Assembly (NCBI GenBank): GCA_038373865.1
Contig: JAXGGA010000457.1
Coordinates: 1 to 64,000 of the forward strand
Reading direction: 5' to 3'
DNA from: Uloborus plumipes
Lineage: Eukaryota > Arthropoda > Arachnida > Araneae > Uloboridae
DNA: 64,000 nt
The notes beneath the pieces are model-generated. The model saw nothing but the letters and a program-made list of their open reading frames with translations, was not told where the DNA came from and did not search any database. Below, piece by piece: positions 10,901 to 24,063 of the stretch (within the stretch, counting starts at the first letter, position 1; each line of letters begins with the position of its first letter). A program made the translations under genes and the position numbers.

Positions 10901-11025
10901 CAGGAGATTAGGAGAACCAGCGTCTTCTTCCTCATATTGGGATATTTAATGAGCCCCAAAGAAGTCTGGACGAACGATTCTTTCTTCTCTGGCTTCGTGT
11001 CTGTAGACTCTATAGCAGAATCCCT
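10901..11025 (-). CDS. SLC22-like organic ion transporter, cytoplasmic loop exon entering TM7
   Basis: This 125-bp exon has acceptor TTTTACAG (11026) and a somewhat weak donor TG|GTATGA (10900). It begins in phase 0 and holds 41 codons plus TG. It encodes the charged intracellular loop between TM6 and TM7 (RDSAIESTDTKPEKKESFV), the conserved segment KYPNMRKKTL (compare the family pattern P-N-R-K-T-L), and the start of TM7 (VLLISW). The final Trp codon is completed by the first base of the next exon at 8243, which supports the splice model. The lysine-rich loop is where family members carry regulatory phosphorylation sites; nothing here shows that directly. Confidence 0.88.
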
Positions 11026-11363
11026 CTGTAAAATATGCAAGTAGTGTAAATGTAATGTGTATTTAAAATAAGTGCAAACACAATTATGTGAAAAAAGCTT
11101 TATTATTGTAATAAAAAAAATAAACTAATGGTCTTAAAACTAATGATTGTCAACTTGAACTTGCTACTTTGTAGCTCACACTATTTGGCTGCGTGGCTCC
11201 AATTGGAATCGATGGATTTGTTTGAATTTTTGGGGCAAGAACAACCAATGTGATGTAGCGTCCAAGTTTCAAGCTACAATAATCACACTTACCTAAATCT
11301 TATGATCCTTCCTTTTTCAAAAATCAGTGTTTTTATTTAGACGTAAAACGAGAAATATCACCT

Positions 11364-13014
11364 GGGCCATTCCATGAAAAGTGAAACCAATTGGTCAAAA
11401 ATTCATATTGAAGTTATGTTGCTATGTTATACATCATTTTAAAGCTTAAGATGTATATTTTAAGAATCCTGCATTGGTTTTTTGGTGAGAGTTAGAATAA
11501 TACTTGTTTTCTTAGTTGGAAGTACGATATTCATGAACTTGTTAAAAAAAATCAGAAAAAAGAACACATTTTCAAATGCATATTTCTCATCGAAAAATAA
11601 AAACAAAAATAACTACTTGAAGCACAATTTTACCTACTAAGACGGTACTATAATAATATGCATTCATTAATTTCTTTTGAATTGATCTAAATGGTGTAGT
11701 TGAAGTTTGAAAAAAAGAAGTTTGATGTTACGTCTGTAACAAAAAAGAAGCAAAAGTTGTCATTACGTACTAAAAAATCAAAATTAAAAAAAAAACCTTA
11801 ATGGTCCTTTTGGCAAATTCTTAGAGTAATGGCCCACCATAGTTAAAAATATTGCAACTGATTTAGTTTTTAAATTAATGCTGTTACAGACGTAACATTT
11901 CGGACATAACAAATGGCTCTATGTTACGTCCGTAGCAAAAGTAAATTTCCAATTAAATAGGTAAAAAGCACAGGATGAGCAATACATGTATATAGCATAA
12001 TATGGTACGAGTACTAAAGTTTCTGGTATTCTGATTTTGAAATTTTTAATTATGTCGGCATGTAATTGAAATTTATTTGCGAAAATGTCGTTCGAATTTC
12101 GAAAACGTCGTACGAAAAAGGACACATTTTTTCATTCAAAAAAAATTATCAAAATTGACCAACTGTCACCAAGAAGGTTAAATTTTAGTTTGGTACTAGT
12201 ATTCTGCTATATCATCCAACATTTTCAAATTTTTAAGTTCTCCTAAGACCAATCACTGATTCCAGGGAGGAATTTACTTTTCCCGATTTTTTTATGTAGC
12301 AGCCCCATTATGCATTAATTTTAAGAATACAAATAAATAAATTTGTGTGAAGGCCCTTCTAAACTTTTCTTGTGTCAATCTTTCTTGGAAATAATTGTCT
12401 TAAGATGCATTAATTTATTGTTACATATTGACATATCGGCATATGCTCTCAACTCCCCCAGACTTACCCAAATTTTCTAAAACTGTTACAGTATAACTTA
12501 AAATATTCAAATAATGTCTTAATTAATGCTACTGTATTGTTTTAGCACAAAAATCTTTGTTTATTCCTGCTTTAAAATACTGTTTTTTACTTTCAAATCA
12601 GAGATGTTACGTCTGTAACACCACTTTGTTTCGTCCGTAACAAGTCTATGAATTTTTTCCTCAAATTCGGCAGTCAAAATCCACACAATCTTTATGGTTT
12701 TAGAAAGCTTGAAGTCTCTAAAACACGTATTTAAAAAAAAAAAAAAAGTTCAAAATTTCCGTATAATTCAGAGGAATATTGTAAAGTTGTATGACATAGT
12801 CGAGTTTTTGCTGTTTTGTGAATTACGTCTGTAACAGGCAGTTTTTAATTTCTGTATTTTTTTGCAATTAAGCAATCTGCACGAAACTTTAATGTAGCAT
12901 AAACATCATCAAGTTACACTACAGGAAAAAAAATTGAAGACTTTCATCAGCCCAAACCAGAATTATTTGTGTTCAAAGTCTGCGATTGTTACGTCTGTAA
13001 CGATGGAATTGCCC
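11364..13014. mobile_element. TIR element with seven internal TGTTACGTCTGTAACA palindromes
   Basis: The left end GGGCCATTCCATG and right end CATCGTTAC...GGAATTGCCC are weakly inverted (complement GGGCAATTCCATCG). Between them the palindrome TGTTAC-GTCT-GTAACA or a one- to three-base variant occurs at 11726-11741, 11882-11897, 11922-11937, 12605-12620, 12627-12642, 12821-12836 and 12987-13002. The last abuts the right terminus. No transposase frame is visible. The repeated motif could be a transposase-binding site. Boundaries are approximate because no target duplication is clear. Confidence 0.6.
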
Positions 13015-13291
13015 ACTTGTAATTAAAGTATAATTAAAGTAGTTCAAAAGTTATATACACTTCCAATAACGTAGCAAGCGACAATTATCTCTTGAAGTGA
13101 TTAAAATTCTTCTGGGCGGAATTGAAAGTTCGATTGATCCAGAAAATAGAAATAAACTTAACGACCGATATGTGCAAAGATAGCACTTTTGATTATGATT
13201 ATTGCTGCTATATATTGTTGACATATATTTGTATCTTGGACAAACAACAATCAAATTGATGCGCTAGTTAGGGGAGTCCTTTACCCAATTA

Positions 13292-14318
13292 CAGTAACCC
13301 CTCGTTATATCGCGCTTTTCGGGGAGCAAGAAAAAATCGCAATATATCCGAAAGCGCGATATAACCGAGGTCATTAAAAATAGCTTTCTATCCAGCATGC
13401 AAGTAAATTACACGTGCACATACATAAAAATTCATTTATTCGAACATTAGATTTTTTTCAGCCAAAAGTAACAAAAAATATATATAACTTACCGCAGTTG
13501 TTGTTACTATGTGCAGGTCTTAAAAAATATGCATACAGACATAAAATTAACCTATTGTTTTGGTGAAATAAGAATCCAAAGTCGCTTGCCGGGATTTATC
13601 CTTCAACACTTGTCTCCCACTTGCAATTAAAGAGCGGAAACGAATTAACTGCATTGCAGTTATGTGATCAGAGTTTGATTGTTCGAATGCGGTGTACGCT
13701 TTCTCGAGCATGTTACTTGTCTTCGACGCGGACCTAATCTGCGGCCGTCAAACTTTGAAGGCGGGACGTTTTCACGTCCCGACTAAATTTTTGAATGCTT
13801 CAGTGAAACCAGGCAAAAGAGCCTCCGCTCTAACCCCTATCTTCAGATATCATGACCGTCTACAGCTTCTTTCATGCTGGCAGTTGCATATGAGGGCACT
13901 TCATCTTCATCTTCACTGCAAGTATCAGTCCTGGGTTTTTCGTTCGTCACTTCTGCAATGATATCTGCATCGGAGAGTGTTTCGGAAGTAGGTTCATCAT
14001 CATCAAGATGAACCCATTGTTGAAGTTCATCTTCAGCAACTGATAAACCCAGTAACTTCTCTGCCGTATGCAAGTTTGGGTGACAGGAATTTGCTGCTTC
14101 TTTTCAGCGAATTCAGAAGAATAGAAGAACCTTCGTTTTGTTCACATTGATGACCAAATAAATGAAAAGAGACCTTTTCTGAGCACCTTACATATTTTCT
14201 CAAAATTGGTTTCGAACTAAAAGTTTTTTTTTTTTGGGTGGGGGGGGGGAGACAAAAGAAAAGAGCGATATATCCGAATGAGCGATATAACGAGGCGCGA
14301 TATAACGAGGGGCTACTG
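13292..14318 (-). mobile_element. Tigger/pogo-like DNA transposon, internally deleted
   Basis: The inverted ends are CAGTAACCCCTCGTTATATC at the left and the complement of CAGTAGCCCCTCGTTATATC at the right. Each is flanked by TA (13290-13291 and 14319-14320), the target used by Tc1/mariner/pogo elements. Sub-terminal 'gcgatatatccga' words recur inside both ends. At 1027 bp it is too short for a full Tigger and keeps only the C-terminal part of the transposase on the minus strand. A 309-bp relative is at 19536-19844. Confidence 0.85.
13547..14110 (-). pseudogene. C-terminal remnant of a Tigger/jerky-type transposase
   Basis: On the minus strand a frame from about 14110 reads LGLSVAEDELQQWVHLDDDE, then SETLSDADIIAEV and an acidic stretch (CSEDEDEV). 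This is the typical acidic tail region after the DDE domain of Tigger-type transposases. It stops after KEAVDGHDI near 13843. Further on, in a different frame, it resumes as EKAYTAFEQSNSDHITAMQL, LIASGRQVLKDKSRQATLDSYF and a TAA stop at 13549-13547. The ending QATLDSYF matches the usual close of these proteins. The DNA-binding and catalytic domains are gone, so it is non-functional. Confidence 0.8.
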
Positions 14319-15252
14319 TATTTACAAATTGGGAGGATTCTTAGAAAACCACTGGAAACTGAAAGATCATAATAATGGAATTACGGAGAATTAATATTGG
14401 AAAAAACCTATTTCTCTTGTCCTTATGTTTCCTATATTTTTCGAACATAAAGAAGGTACCGTTCTCGGAGAGTCCATTTCCACCCTCAAACCAAGCATTA
14501 CCTTGAACTTTGAATACATTTTTTCTCTCACCTTCTAAACGTGCTACTTTTCAATCAATACTACCCCCCCCCCCCCCAAGATCGTTGGTGATGTGTTTCC
14601 GTGTTATTATAAGTTTCTAAATGCTGATAAAACGCACTTTCCTTCTTTGAATCATTGGCACTTTACGCTAATACATTCATACGTTACGGACAAATAGTTT
14701 CAATTTTAAATATACATTTATACTAACTAATATTTTATCCAAACAACTAGTTTTCTGTATTTCCTTCATTACATTTGCTTTTAAGTTGTTTAAAAAACTG
14801 TTTCTACGTGTTACTTAAAATGTGGGGCCCACTTTTGAACTTGGGGGTCAAGATCAAAAGTTATCCCCCCCCCCTTCCATGTACACTGCCCTACCCATCC
14901 TAATACGCACCGTCAGTTTCATATCTCATTTAAAGTTTTTGCTTTGAAAATCCCAATGAAACCCAGATGCTTAAAAGAGTAGGTGAAACAGGAATTCTCA
15001 AAAAGAAAAAAAACTAATGCTAAAAGTCAAGATCCTCAAATTCCTTTCGCTAATTAGTATTCAGACAGTTCGTTCATTTGACTTCGTTAGCATTCTTGAT
15101 GTCCCTGTATGAGTTTTTATTAATCAAAAAGATTTTCAAAGAATAAGCTTGAAAGCAACCATTGCTTTTTGTTAAAATTAAATGTGCTATAAGTTTATTG
15201 TGACTTAAGTTTGAGGTTGGGTGAAGAAATATCGCGTAATGCAGTAAAACAA

Positions 15253-15398
15253 AATAATCATTCAGAGTATCTTTGAGCCAGTTTTATGAACCTTATTTTA
15301 TGACCTCGCAAGAAGGACATATTTTTAGCCTATTTATCTCAGAAATAAAAAAAAGAAGTCATTCGGACAGGCTCAAAGATGCTCTGAATGATTGTATT
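15253..15398. repeat. Short inverted repeat (about 27-bp arms)
   Basis: The arms 'aataatcattcagagtatct' (from 15253) and its near-exact complement (ending 15398, 'agatgctctgaatgattgta') face each other across about 90 bp, with about two mismatches over 27 bp. It could be a very small MITE. The ORF across it (15273-15500) has no recognisable product. Confidence 0.6.
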
Positions 15399-15686
15399 AT
15401 GTTTATTAACTTTTTGACTGTAATTGAAATAAAACAGATAGAGCTAGCAGACATTTCTGGAAATACTTTCATCGTTACTGCAAAATATTTGAGAGCTTAA
15501 AACCCTAAGCTTACCTTATATTAGTTAAGAATAAAAATGCATCATGTTGATTACGATTTGCTGCTTGATTTAACAAAGCGGAAAATAATTATTGACTAAT
15601 TTGATAAACAAAAGCAATCCCAGTTTTAGTACTAATTACTTCCTAAGAATTTTGGAATGTTTGATTATTTAAAACTTTAATACAAT

Positions 15687-16729
15687 TAGGGATGCACCAA
15701 TTAATTGACTATAATCGGCTACTCTGCCGTTTATTAATAATCGGCAAAATTTTGCTGATTTTTCTTTGGTCTAGAAAAGATGATAAATAGCTTTATTAAC
15801 AGTAAATAAATAATTTTCTGCAATCCTTACTATAGCATGCAGTATAAAAGTGTGCAGAGTAAAAACAAAACAAAGTTTATACAGTGCGTAAAACTGAGCT
15901 AAAACATAACTCTCACAGCTGATATTCAAATGTCACTATTAGAAATAGTTCCTGGACTTTAAAATTGGAATGCTAAAATATGAACACTACTTTTATTTAT
16001 AATCAGTTGAATTTTGCCGATCAACTTCCGGAAAAAATGTTTTAAACAAAATTACTCTTGGTATGCATTGAACAAAAAATTACGATGAATAAATTTATAA
16101 AAAAGAAATAAATTATTTTCCGCAAACATCAGTATAATATGTAGTGCAAAAGTGTGTGGAAAGTAAAAATAAAAAACAAAAAATTATTAAAAAAACCCTC
16201 TCGGTTAATATAAATGCGTTAATAAATTAATTTTCCTATTTTGAATAAATATACACTATAGACAAAGTTGCAACATTTTTCATGTGTCGATACTTCTCTC
16301 CTTAGCATAATGCTTTTAAATAACCTCTAATTTTCAAATAATAAAAGGCTTGGATTAAATGGCTACTTTGAAATTGAAAAATAAATTTAAATTAAAAACA
16401 CTCCTAAATTAGAGTATTCACCACAGCCTCCCCCTACTTTATCTTTTTTTAATTTTCATGCTTAGTGTAAATATGTAATTGAATTAAAAATATGAAAATT
16501 GGTTCAAAGAAATTTGATAAATTTTAAATAATATTTTTGGGAATATTAGAAAAATGGAATAAAAAAAAAATCTTCTGTCGGAAATAAAATTGGTAACTAT
16601 TTTTAAAGTCTGCATCTAAAAGAGAAAAAGTAAGTGATGGAGAACTAGGTAGTATTAAAACAATTATCGGCTGGTTATCAACAGCCGACTAATCTGTAAT
16701 CCGCCATTTTGCTTATCAGTGCATCCCTA
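15687..16729. mobile_element. hAT-like non-autonomous element, copy 2 of the TAGGGATGCACC family
   Basis: The ends TAGGGATGCACC and GTGCATCCCTA are inverted, and the body aligns with 55091-56276 (for example 'ttgcaacatttttcatgtgtcgatac' against its counterpart). The flanks aatacaat and gataaaat agree at 6 of 8 positions and fit a decayed 8-bp target duplication. The sub-terminal 'taataatcggcaaaatt' is shared. There is no coding capacity. Confidence 0.8.
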
Positions 16730-19535
16730 GATAAAATGTCCATCAAATTAAAACTCCCTGTTTTAAATGACCGACTCGTAATTAAGTTTTATAATTGAGC
16801 TTTACGTAATATAATGTATTTTAATAAATGTAGAGTGTTTTTAATGAGGGTAAGCCTAGTTATTGGTGTACAAAAAGAGTATGTGGGTTGAAAGAGGTTA
16901 AGAAACCCTGTTCTTGACCACTTTGAACAGTGATGAAACATCGACAAAGCCAAATGCAAATTATTTATAAAACACATGAGAAACATAATTCCTTTTGTGA
17001 ATAGAAGTTCAAAAAATTTATAAAATAGGAATAACCTTTCCCATATTTTTACTGCATGGAGTCTTATTTATCCGTTATTAACAATATTTACCGAAATTCT
17101 GATCAGTTCAGTGGACTTTAGTCGTCGGCAACTAAATTCGAAAGTCGAGATCAATGCATTATGAAAAAAGCAAGAAAAAGCATTTGGAGAAGTTCATTTG
17201 ATATTCATGATCCGTTCCACGGCGCAACATCTGAAAAGAAACCACCCACGACTCGTTTGCTTAAACTCTTCAGAAAGTTTACTTTGAGGATGAAAAATGA
17301 TGAAATTCTTTTCGAGGGAAAAAAATGGAAGCGTTAATACTCCGCCTCGATTGGTATCGCTCAAGAATGGGGGTGGAAGAAATGGATTTCGGAAGATTAT
17401 TCAGCAATTTTTATTATTTATTTTTTACCACAAAACCGTTTTTTCACATCATTAACATACGTAATGATATGCAGGCTCTTGCATAAGTTGCAATCTCATC
17501 AGTTACGAACGAAAAAAAAATTAAGTCACTAGTATCACGTTCAAATCTCAAACTCTGCCACTCCATCATCATTGTATAATAGGTGCAACAAGTAATCGGT
17601 CATCGGAAACTAAGTATGCTGCTCGTGGCCTTATGTTGTGGTAAGGGCAAGCCTTCAAAGTAATGACATGCCTCGGTTAAAGCTGAAGTGATTACTTTCG
17701 CTCATGATTATATTGACTGAAAATGACTCACTCGGACTTTCGATGCCTTCCTATTCTTTTTTAATGACTTCAAAATAATAGGCATATTTCTTACAGAAAC
17801 CACGCTCTAATGATATCAAGAAATGAGGGAAAAATGAAATTCGTGCCCAAGTTACGTCGTTCATTAGACTAAAAAATATACAATTAGGTCATTGAGTTCA
17901 ACTGTCACGTAGGCACTTTTTCTAAAAGTAATGCCAAACACACAGTAACTTATTTTACAGCAGTTATTTTTTCAAATTTAAATGTTTTTCTTATTCTTTC
18001 ATTCTTTATTTTGAGTCAAGTTTTCCAGCGACGGTGATTTAGGAAGCAACAAATCGATCTGGACTATAATTGGGATTCCTTGATCTTCCACACGAAAGAA
18101 AGTTTGCTGAAATGAAGATCAAAATGAATCTCAGTTTACTTATTTGTATTTCAGTTTCCAAAAATTTAAGATATGCTTTTTTAATTTAAACATCTGAAAG
18201 CATGAAATGCAGAGTATTATCATTGTGCCATTAAAGGGAAACTACAGTTGGTTCTTATGGCAATAAATACTTCTATAACGTGTTTTTACGAAATTAAAAG
18301 ACGTTTTGACTTAAACGACCATTAATATAATATAAACAAAGCTTTAGATTCAAGACATCGATTCTTTAAAAATTTAATTGAAGCTAAACTCTTCAAACTA
18401 ATATTTTTACATTTGTCGTTTTTCTTCACTGGTACTTCAAATTTATTCGCAAAAGAAAAATGAAAAAAAGCTTCGATGATCTTTAAACAAGTTTAAAAAA
18501 GAAAAGAAAAAAATTGCTCTTAACAACCCTAATATTACTTCTATTTAATATATATGTAATAATATTAATTATTTTCGTAAATATTAAATATATTACAATC
18601 ATAAGCCCAATGTTATAAATTCTCATTTTTGCTTTTTTCCGAATATTTCGCGCTTTTTCGAAACTTGAAATATAAAATAAAAAATGACACACTCGTACAC
18701 ATTAATTGATGAACAATATAAAACTCGTTCCGTCGTTGTCAGAGTAAAATTCACTCCATCATTTATCTTCTCTAAGTTCCTCAGATTCACTAGAAACTGG
18801 CGATACTAAGCCTTCCAGTTTCCTTAAGTTGATTTGTGTTTTGAAGATTTTGCTAGGAACTAAGGAAAGTTAATAATTTAGTGGACTTAATTTGACTAAA
18901 CTTTTTCTCAATATTCAAAGTATAGGTCAATAACTTAAGCATAAAATAACAAATTATTAATCTAAAAAAAGAATGAAAACTTCATTCATACATAACAAGT
19001 GAAATAAGTAGGAAATTTTCAAAAACCACAATTTCAATGTATATAATCATGCCTAGCACCTTGTTAAAATAATTGGTGACCTCTACGCCCGCACTGCAAG
19101 GTAATCTTCTTGCCGTTTGCTAATGGAGGGGCGATACTCTTGCCATTTTCAAACTATATACGTGAAGACTTAAAGTTTGAAAATTTATAGTTTTTAATTT
19201 AAGTTTTGTTTTAAGCTATAATTAATAATGCCTCGTACCTAGTCAACACGATCAATCACCTCTTATTGTTCTGCAGAAGATGGCTAATTTACAAATTTTA
19301 AACTTTATACATAAAAACTGTATGCCTGAAAAAATGATTTATATTTTTTAATTGAAGCCCAATTGAAGGCTACAAATAGCCGTTCTCAAGTACCTTGTCA
19401 ATGTGATCTATAATCATGATCTCTACTTTCGCAATACAACGTAATCCACCACCAACTTCATGCTAATAGGAAGCGTGAGAAGGAGAAACTAACCTTAATT
19501 TCAAATCATGTATATGATGACTGAATCTCTTCATA

Positions 19536-19844
19536 CAGTAAACCCTCGTCACATCGCACCTCGTTATATCGCTCATTCAGATATATCGCGCTTTTCCTTT
19601 GTCCCCCGAAAAATTACATTTTTATTTTTGAAAAAAAAAAAAAAAATCTGAAAGGTTTGTTTATGGTAGACTAATTTTTGTTTGATTTTGTTGTGAAAAT
19701 CTTACTCTATATGAAAATAAAATAAGAAACACATGTCAATAATTTGTTCGTTAATTGAGTCGTCTATTTTTATGAGCTTCGTTATCTCGCATCTTCGGAT
19801 GTATCGCCTTTTTTGTTGTCTTGATATAACGAGGGGTTACACTG
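19536..19844. mobile_element. pogo-like MITE related to 13292-14318
   Basis: The left end CAGTAAACCCTCGT and right end ACGAGGGGTTACACTG are inverted, with TA on both sides (19534-19535 and 19845-19846). Internal words such as 'tcgttatatcgctcattc' and 'gatatatcgcg' are shared with the larger Tigger-like element. It is 309 bp and has no ORF. Confidence 0.8.
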
Positions 19845-20429
19845 TATAGGAATGTGTATGAAATGACGAAAATAAATGTTAGTAATATCGAAGTGGGATG
19901 GAGGTCAGATTTGAAACGTGTGAAGCTATCGGCCTAGATAAACTCTTTGTTGTAATCTGTCGGCTTCTCTGACTGGAGTGATCCTTTACTGCAGCAGTAG
20001 GTGACTGCTATAATCTGAAGGGATTTAGTTATCGTGCTTCGGAGGTCAAGCATTGGGCAGGATTCTATCTTAATCCTGCCCTTATCCGATGGGGAGAGGT
20101 CACAACAAGTGTGAGTTTGAGCTGCACGTCACGTCCCAATGGTGACTTGGACCGAACCCCATCGCGATCCTTATCGATGAATAGCCACGATCGAAACACG
20201 AGAGACATTTTTCACTCCACGCTCATTGGACATGGGGGTGCTGTTACTTAGTAAGAAGTGGTAAATGTTTGCAAAAAATTGAACGTGATACTTGATTTAA
20301 GGTAGTTGTAAGTTTTCTGAGCTAATATCTAGAAAAAAAGAAACTTCAATTTATTTGGCGCAAATAAATGTTCAGACGATAAAAAAATCTAATTTGGTGC
20401 AATCGCGATTCGGATCAAGTTCACATCAG

Positions 20430-21740
20430 GTCTTATGGTATGCTTTAATGGAAACATTAATCAAAATGGCAACAGTCATGGGCTTAGTTCGTTTTTTCAA
20501 AGTTTCTCACTAGATTCGAACCCAACGTTTTACCAGCATTTCAAAATAAACTTTGATGGCATGCTCTGCATAATTTCAAAAAAAAAACAGTTTTTAATCA
20601 GTTAATTCAGTTCTTTTTATATATTCTTTAAATTTCTTCCCTGTATATAGACCTATAGCTCGTTTTATTGCTAAAAACCGACAGTTAGTTATCATTTTCT
20701 GCTACTTTTATTAGAAATGCTTTGATAATCGCTCCTTTTGGATACTATACTTCGATTAAATAGTTTTATCCAACCAGATTTTGACCCAACCATCAAGGCT
20801 TGTTACTAAATTATAACCTAGTGTTTTACCAGCATTGTAAAATTTTGATTGCATTCTCAATGAGGTTTCAAAAACCCATTTTTCATCACTAAACTCAAAC
20901 TTCTTGTTACAATCTTATATTTTCTTTTTTGTGTGCCAGCCATAAAACCCATTTTATAAGTAACAATTCAAGGATTGGTTATTTCATTTTGCTACTTTGG
21001 CAACAAACGCTTGTTCTTCTATCTATTTACATTGGTGGGAAAATTTTATGTATGTATTTGAAATTAATTCTCACGGTCACACCAGCAACAAGCAAATTAT
21101 GATACATAATTTTATTTAGATTATGATATGTAATTGCTTTTATCATGCAAATACAAAAAAAATTTAAAACCGATGTTTAAAATTCCTGGAATCAGAGTCT
21201 AAGCCTACTATTAAAGTTTCTCAACAGTTATCGACCCAATATTTTAACTGCATTCCGAATATTAGATTACATTTTCAACGAGGCTCCAAGAACCCAATTT
21301 TCATCACTAAATTCATTCATTATAATAATCTAAATTTTTTTTCTCTGTATGCAGACATATCTCATTTTATAACTAATAACCAGTTGATTGGTTATCCCTT
21401 GCTGTTATTTCTACTAGAAATGCTTTGCTACTCTCACTTTTTTGACACTAAACTTGGATTGGGTCGTTTTAACTCAACCATTAAGGTAACGTTTTAGAAA
21501 CGTTGTGAAATTTTGATTGTATTCTCAACAAGATTTTTAGAAACCAATTTTTCATCACCACACTCAGACCACTTATTATCTTTAGATTTTGTCTGTGAAT
21601 GTAAACATAAAACTCATTTTCTAACTATCAACCGACCAATGGGTTATCTTTTTCTGCTACTTTTGCAAGAAACGCTTTGCTAATCTCACCTTTCCGAACA
21701 TAAACTTGTGTTGAGTAATTGAACTTGGTTGTTTCAATTC
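20430..21740. repeat. Old, diverged tandem array of about 250-400-bp units
   Basis: The block 'gttttaccagcatt' followed by 'aaaattttgattgcattctc' and then 'acccatttttcatcacta' recurs in order at about 20527, 20820, 21237 and 21487. Each unit also carries a 'tgctacttt...agaaatgctttg' section. Units are strongly diverged and one holds about 120 extra bases. It may be a degraded satellite or the inside of a mobile element; no coding potential is seen. Confidence 0.65.
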
Positions 21741-22644
21741 CGATAAAACTGCGTTTACGACACCCTGTAAGAGCAATTAAAATTTACTGCCAAGACTATT
21801 TCAGTTATTTGAGCCGCTACAGTTTTCTAAGCAGTAATTAGACACACAGATTAAGGGCATAACATAGAATCAATTGACTACCTTACAGGTTTGTTAGTCG
21901 GTTTAAGAAGAAAAAAACAGTGTTAGAGAAATTGTTTAATTAGAGAATTTATTGCTAAATCTTTTTCAGTTTCTTTTTTAATATCCGTTATAAATTGTAG
22001 AGGACAGAAGAAAAGAAGCTTAAACTGCTTCTTTTGGTACACGTCTTTCCCAAATAAAAACATTTTAGTGCTTCGATAATAAGAATGCTTTTAATCGGAA
22101 GTTTTAACGACCATTTTTATTTATTTCTTTGCTAATATCATAACTGCATATGCTGTGTTACTATCTGAAAAATCTTTAAAAATTTTACGATTGCCAAAAT
22201 CTGTTTTCTTGCCGACGCTGTGTGTTCACAAAAATTTCTCCTACATAACGGCATCGCTCGAAAGGAAAAATTGTAGGAGTTCTCGCATACTGCCGCAACC
22301 TATTACGAGATATATTTTTTCTTTCTACCACGATAAAAACGCTGCCAAAGCCTTTTTACAGCACGGAACTTTTAAAGAACTGAATGACACAATATTTGTA
22401 ATGATGAACTGAAGTTTGAAACTCCTGTTCAGGCGGACTGCAGACTATTTTAAACTGATTAGGACTGTTTGTTTCTACAGCCTGCAGCTTTCGTCGCTGA
22501 TTTTAATAAAATTGAAGTTTTGCAATCCGTCTAAGATCTTCTTTCAAAATGAAAATTGTGTTAAATTTATATACTTTTATTTGTAATTTTTAAAACTTCC
22601 TAAATATCAGTCAGTTTAGTTTAATAATTAATTGCCACATATGT

Positions 22645-23800
22645 TAGAACTAGTTGCGTTACCCGGCGTTGCACGGGCTACCTCTGAAAGAAAAATTAAC
22701 AAAACTTGAACAAAAAATGTGAAAAAAGAATTCCTTTGTTTTATAATGAATTTTAGTCGAATCTTCAAAAACCTTGATTAGGGCCTAGCTGTGCAACGTG
22801 GTTTTATCCACGTTAATAAGACAACGATCTACTGAAAAACCATTTTAAGTATACCACGATATGATATGTGTATGATAAATATATAGTGAAAACATTACAC
22901 GGGGAAGCGCAACAATTAAAAAAAATCTTTGAATAAAAATTAGTAAAAGCCCAGTCGTATCAATAATATCAACAATGTATTTAAAGCACTTCTGTATTCA
23001 AGTTTCTTTCAGTTTTATTTTCGTTTGGTAGTAGAACGTACTGGATTTCTCCTCAACCGTGCTTAAATGCTTGTTCCTGTGACTTATTAATGGTTACAGC
23101 AAACAAAATTGTATTATTTTGAATTTAAAAGGCAAATCATTAGGAACTATTGGAATATAAGGAATAAGCACTTGTTTGACCAACTGCTGGACTAGTTAAA
23201 ACTACAGCAACTACCACAATATTACGAAGGCATTTAACTTGTAGTCTGGTTCCGTTTACAAATTTGGTGGTTTAAGGTTTTTGAGCAAAATAGTTGGAGT
23301 ACCAGTTTTTTATTTTAGGCAACGTGGAGGAAGGTCACTCGGATTTAGGTAAACTCTTGTGGGTAATGTACAACATCTTCTTGAGCCATTATATTGTCAA
23401 TGGAAGTGCAGTATACGCTATCCCATGGAAGTTTACTTGGAATTGTCATTTATTTCGTCAAAACTACTATTTCTTGGATCCGATATTGCCCGCTGACACA
23501 TACATTGATAATCTTTGTAGCGCCCTCTACATACAGTTACCAAAACAATACTTCAAATGAATGCCATCTCTCGAGAAGAGTGGAAACTAATCCGCTCTTG
23601 CTTTTGGACCATTATTATTTTTAAACTATTATAATAACTCATTACATGTAACGTAATGTTATATAGACTAAAGCGTTCCTCATTAAATGGACTATTTAAC
23701 AGTAAAAATTTTTTTGAATTCGAACCAATAATTCCTGAGCTTAGCGCGTTGAAACAAACAAACAAACTCTTCAACTTAATATTATTAGTATAGATATAGA
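22645..23800 (+). repeat. Interspersed repeat, CCGGCGTTGCACGGG family, copy 1
   Basis: It starts near 'aactagttgcgttacccggc' and ends with 'caaacaaacaaactctt' and 'atattattagtatagat'. The 3' third aligns with copy 2 (24064-25188), including 'gccatctctcgagaagag', 'aaatggactatt' and 'attcctgagcttagc'. The head and tail form matches an interspersed repeat type I recall from many arthropod genomes; its class is uncertain. No functional ORF is seen. Confidence 0.7.
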
Positions 23801-24063
23801 TGTAGCTTCCAGCATTTATCAAAAACTCTGTTATAGACTATTAATAACTTTGAGAGAAATTCCTTATACAGTTAATCTTCCTTGTAACCAGCGCTGATAT
23901 AACAAGAGCTCGGATTTAGAAACAAAATCGAAAAGATTTGGTTGGTATCATTTTAGATGTTGTATGTTTGTTTTTTTTAATTTAACCGAAAGTTAGTGAT
24001 GAGTCGAAATTCTACTGACGGCCCCTTTTTTTAATAAAAAAGAAGTATTTGAAAATTATATTG

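Noticed and set aside
13692..13961. 89-codon plus-strand ORF
   Set aside because: It is antisense to the Tigger transposase tail.
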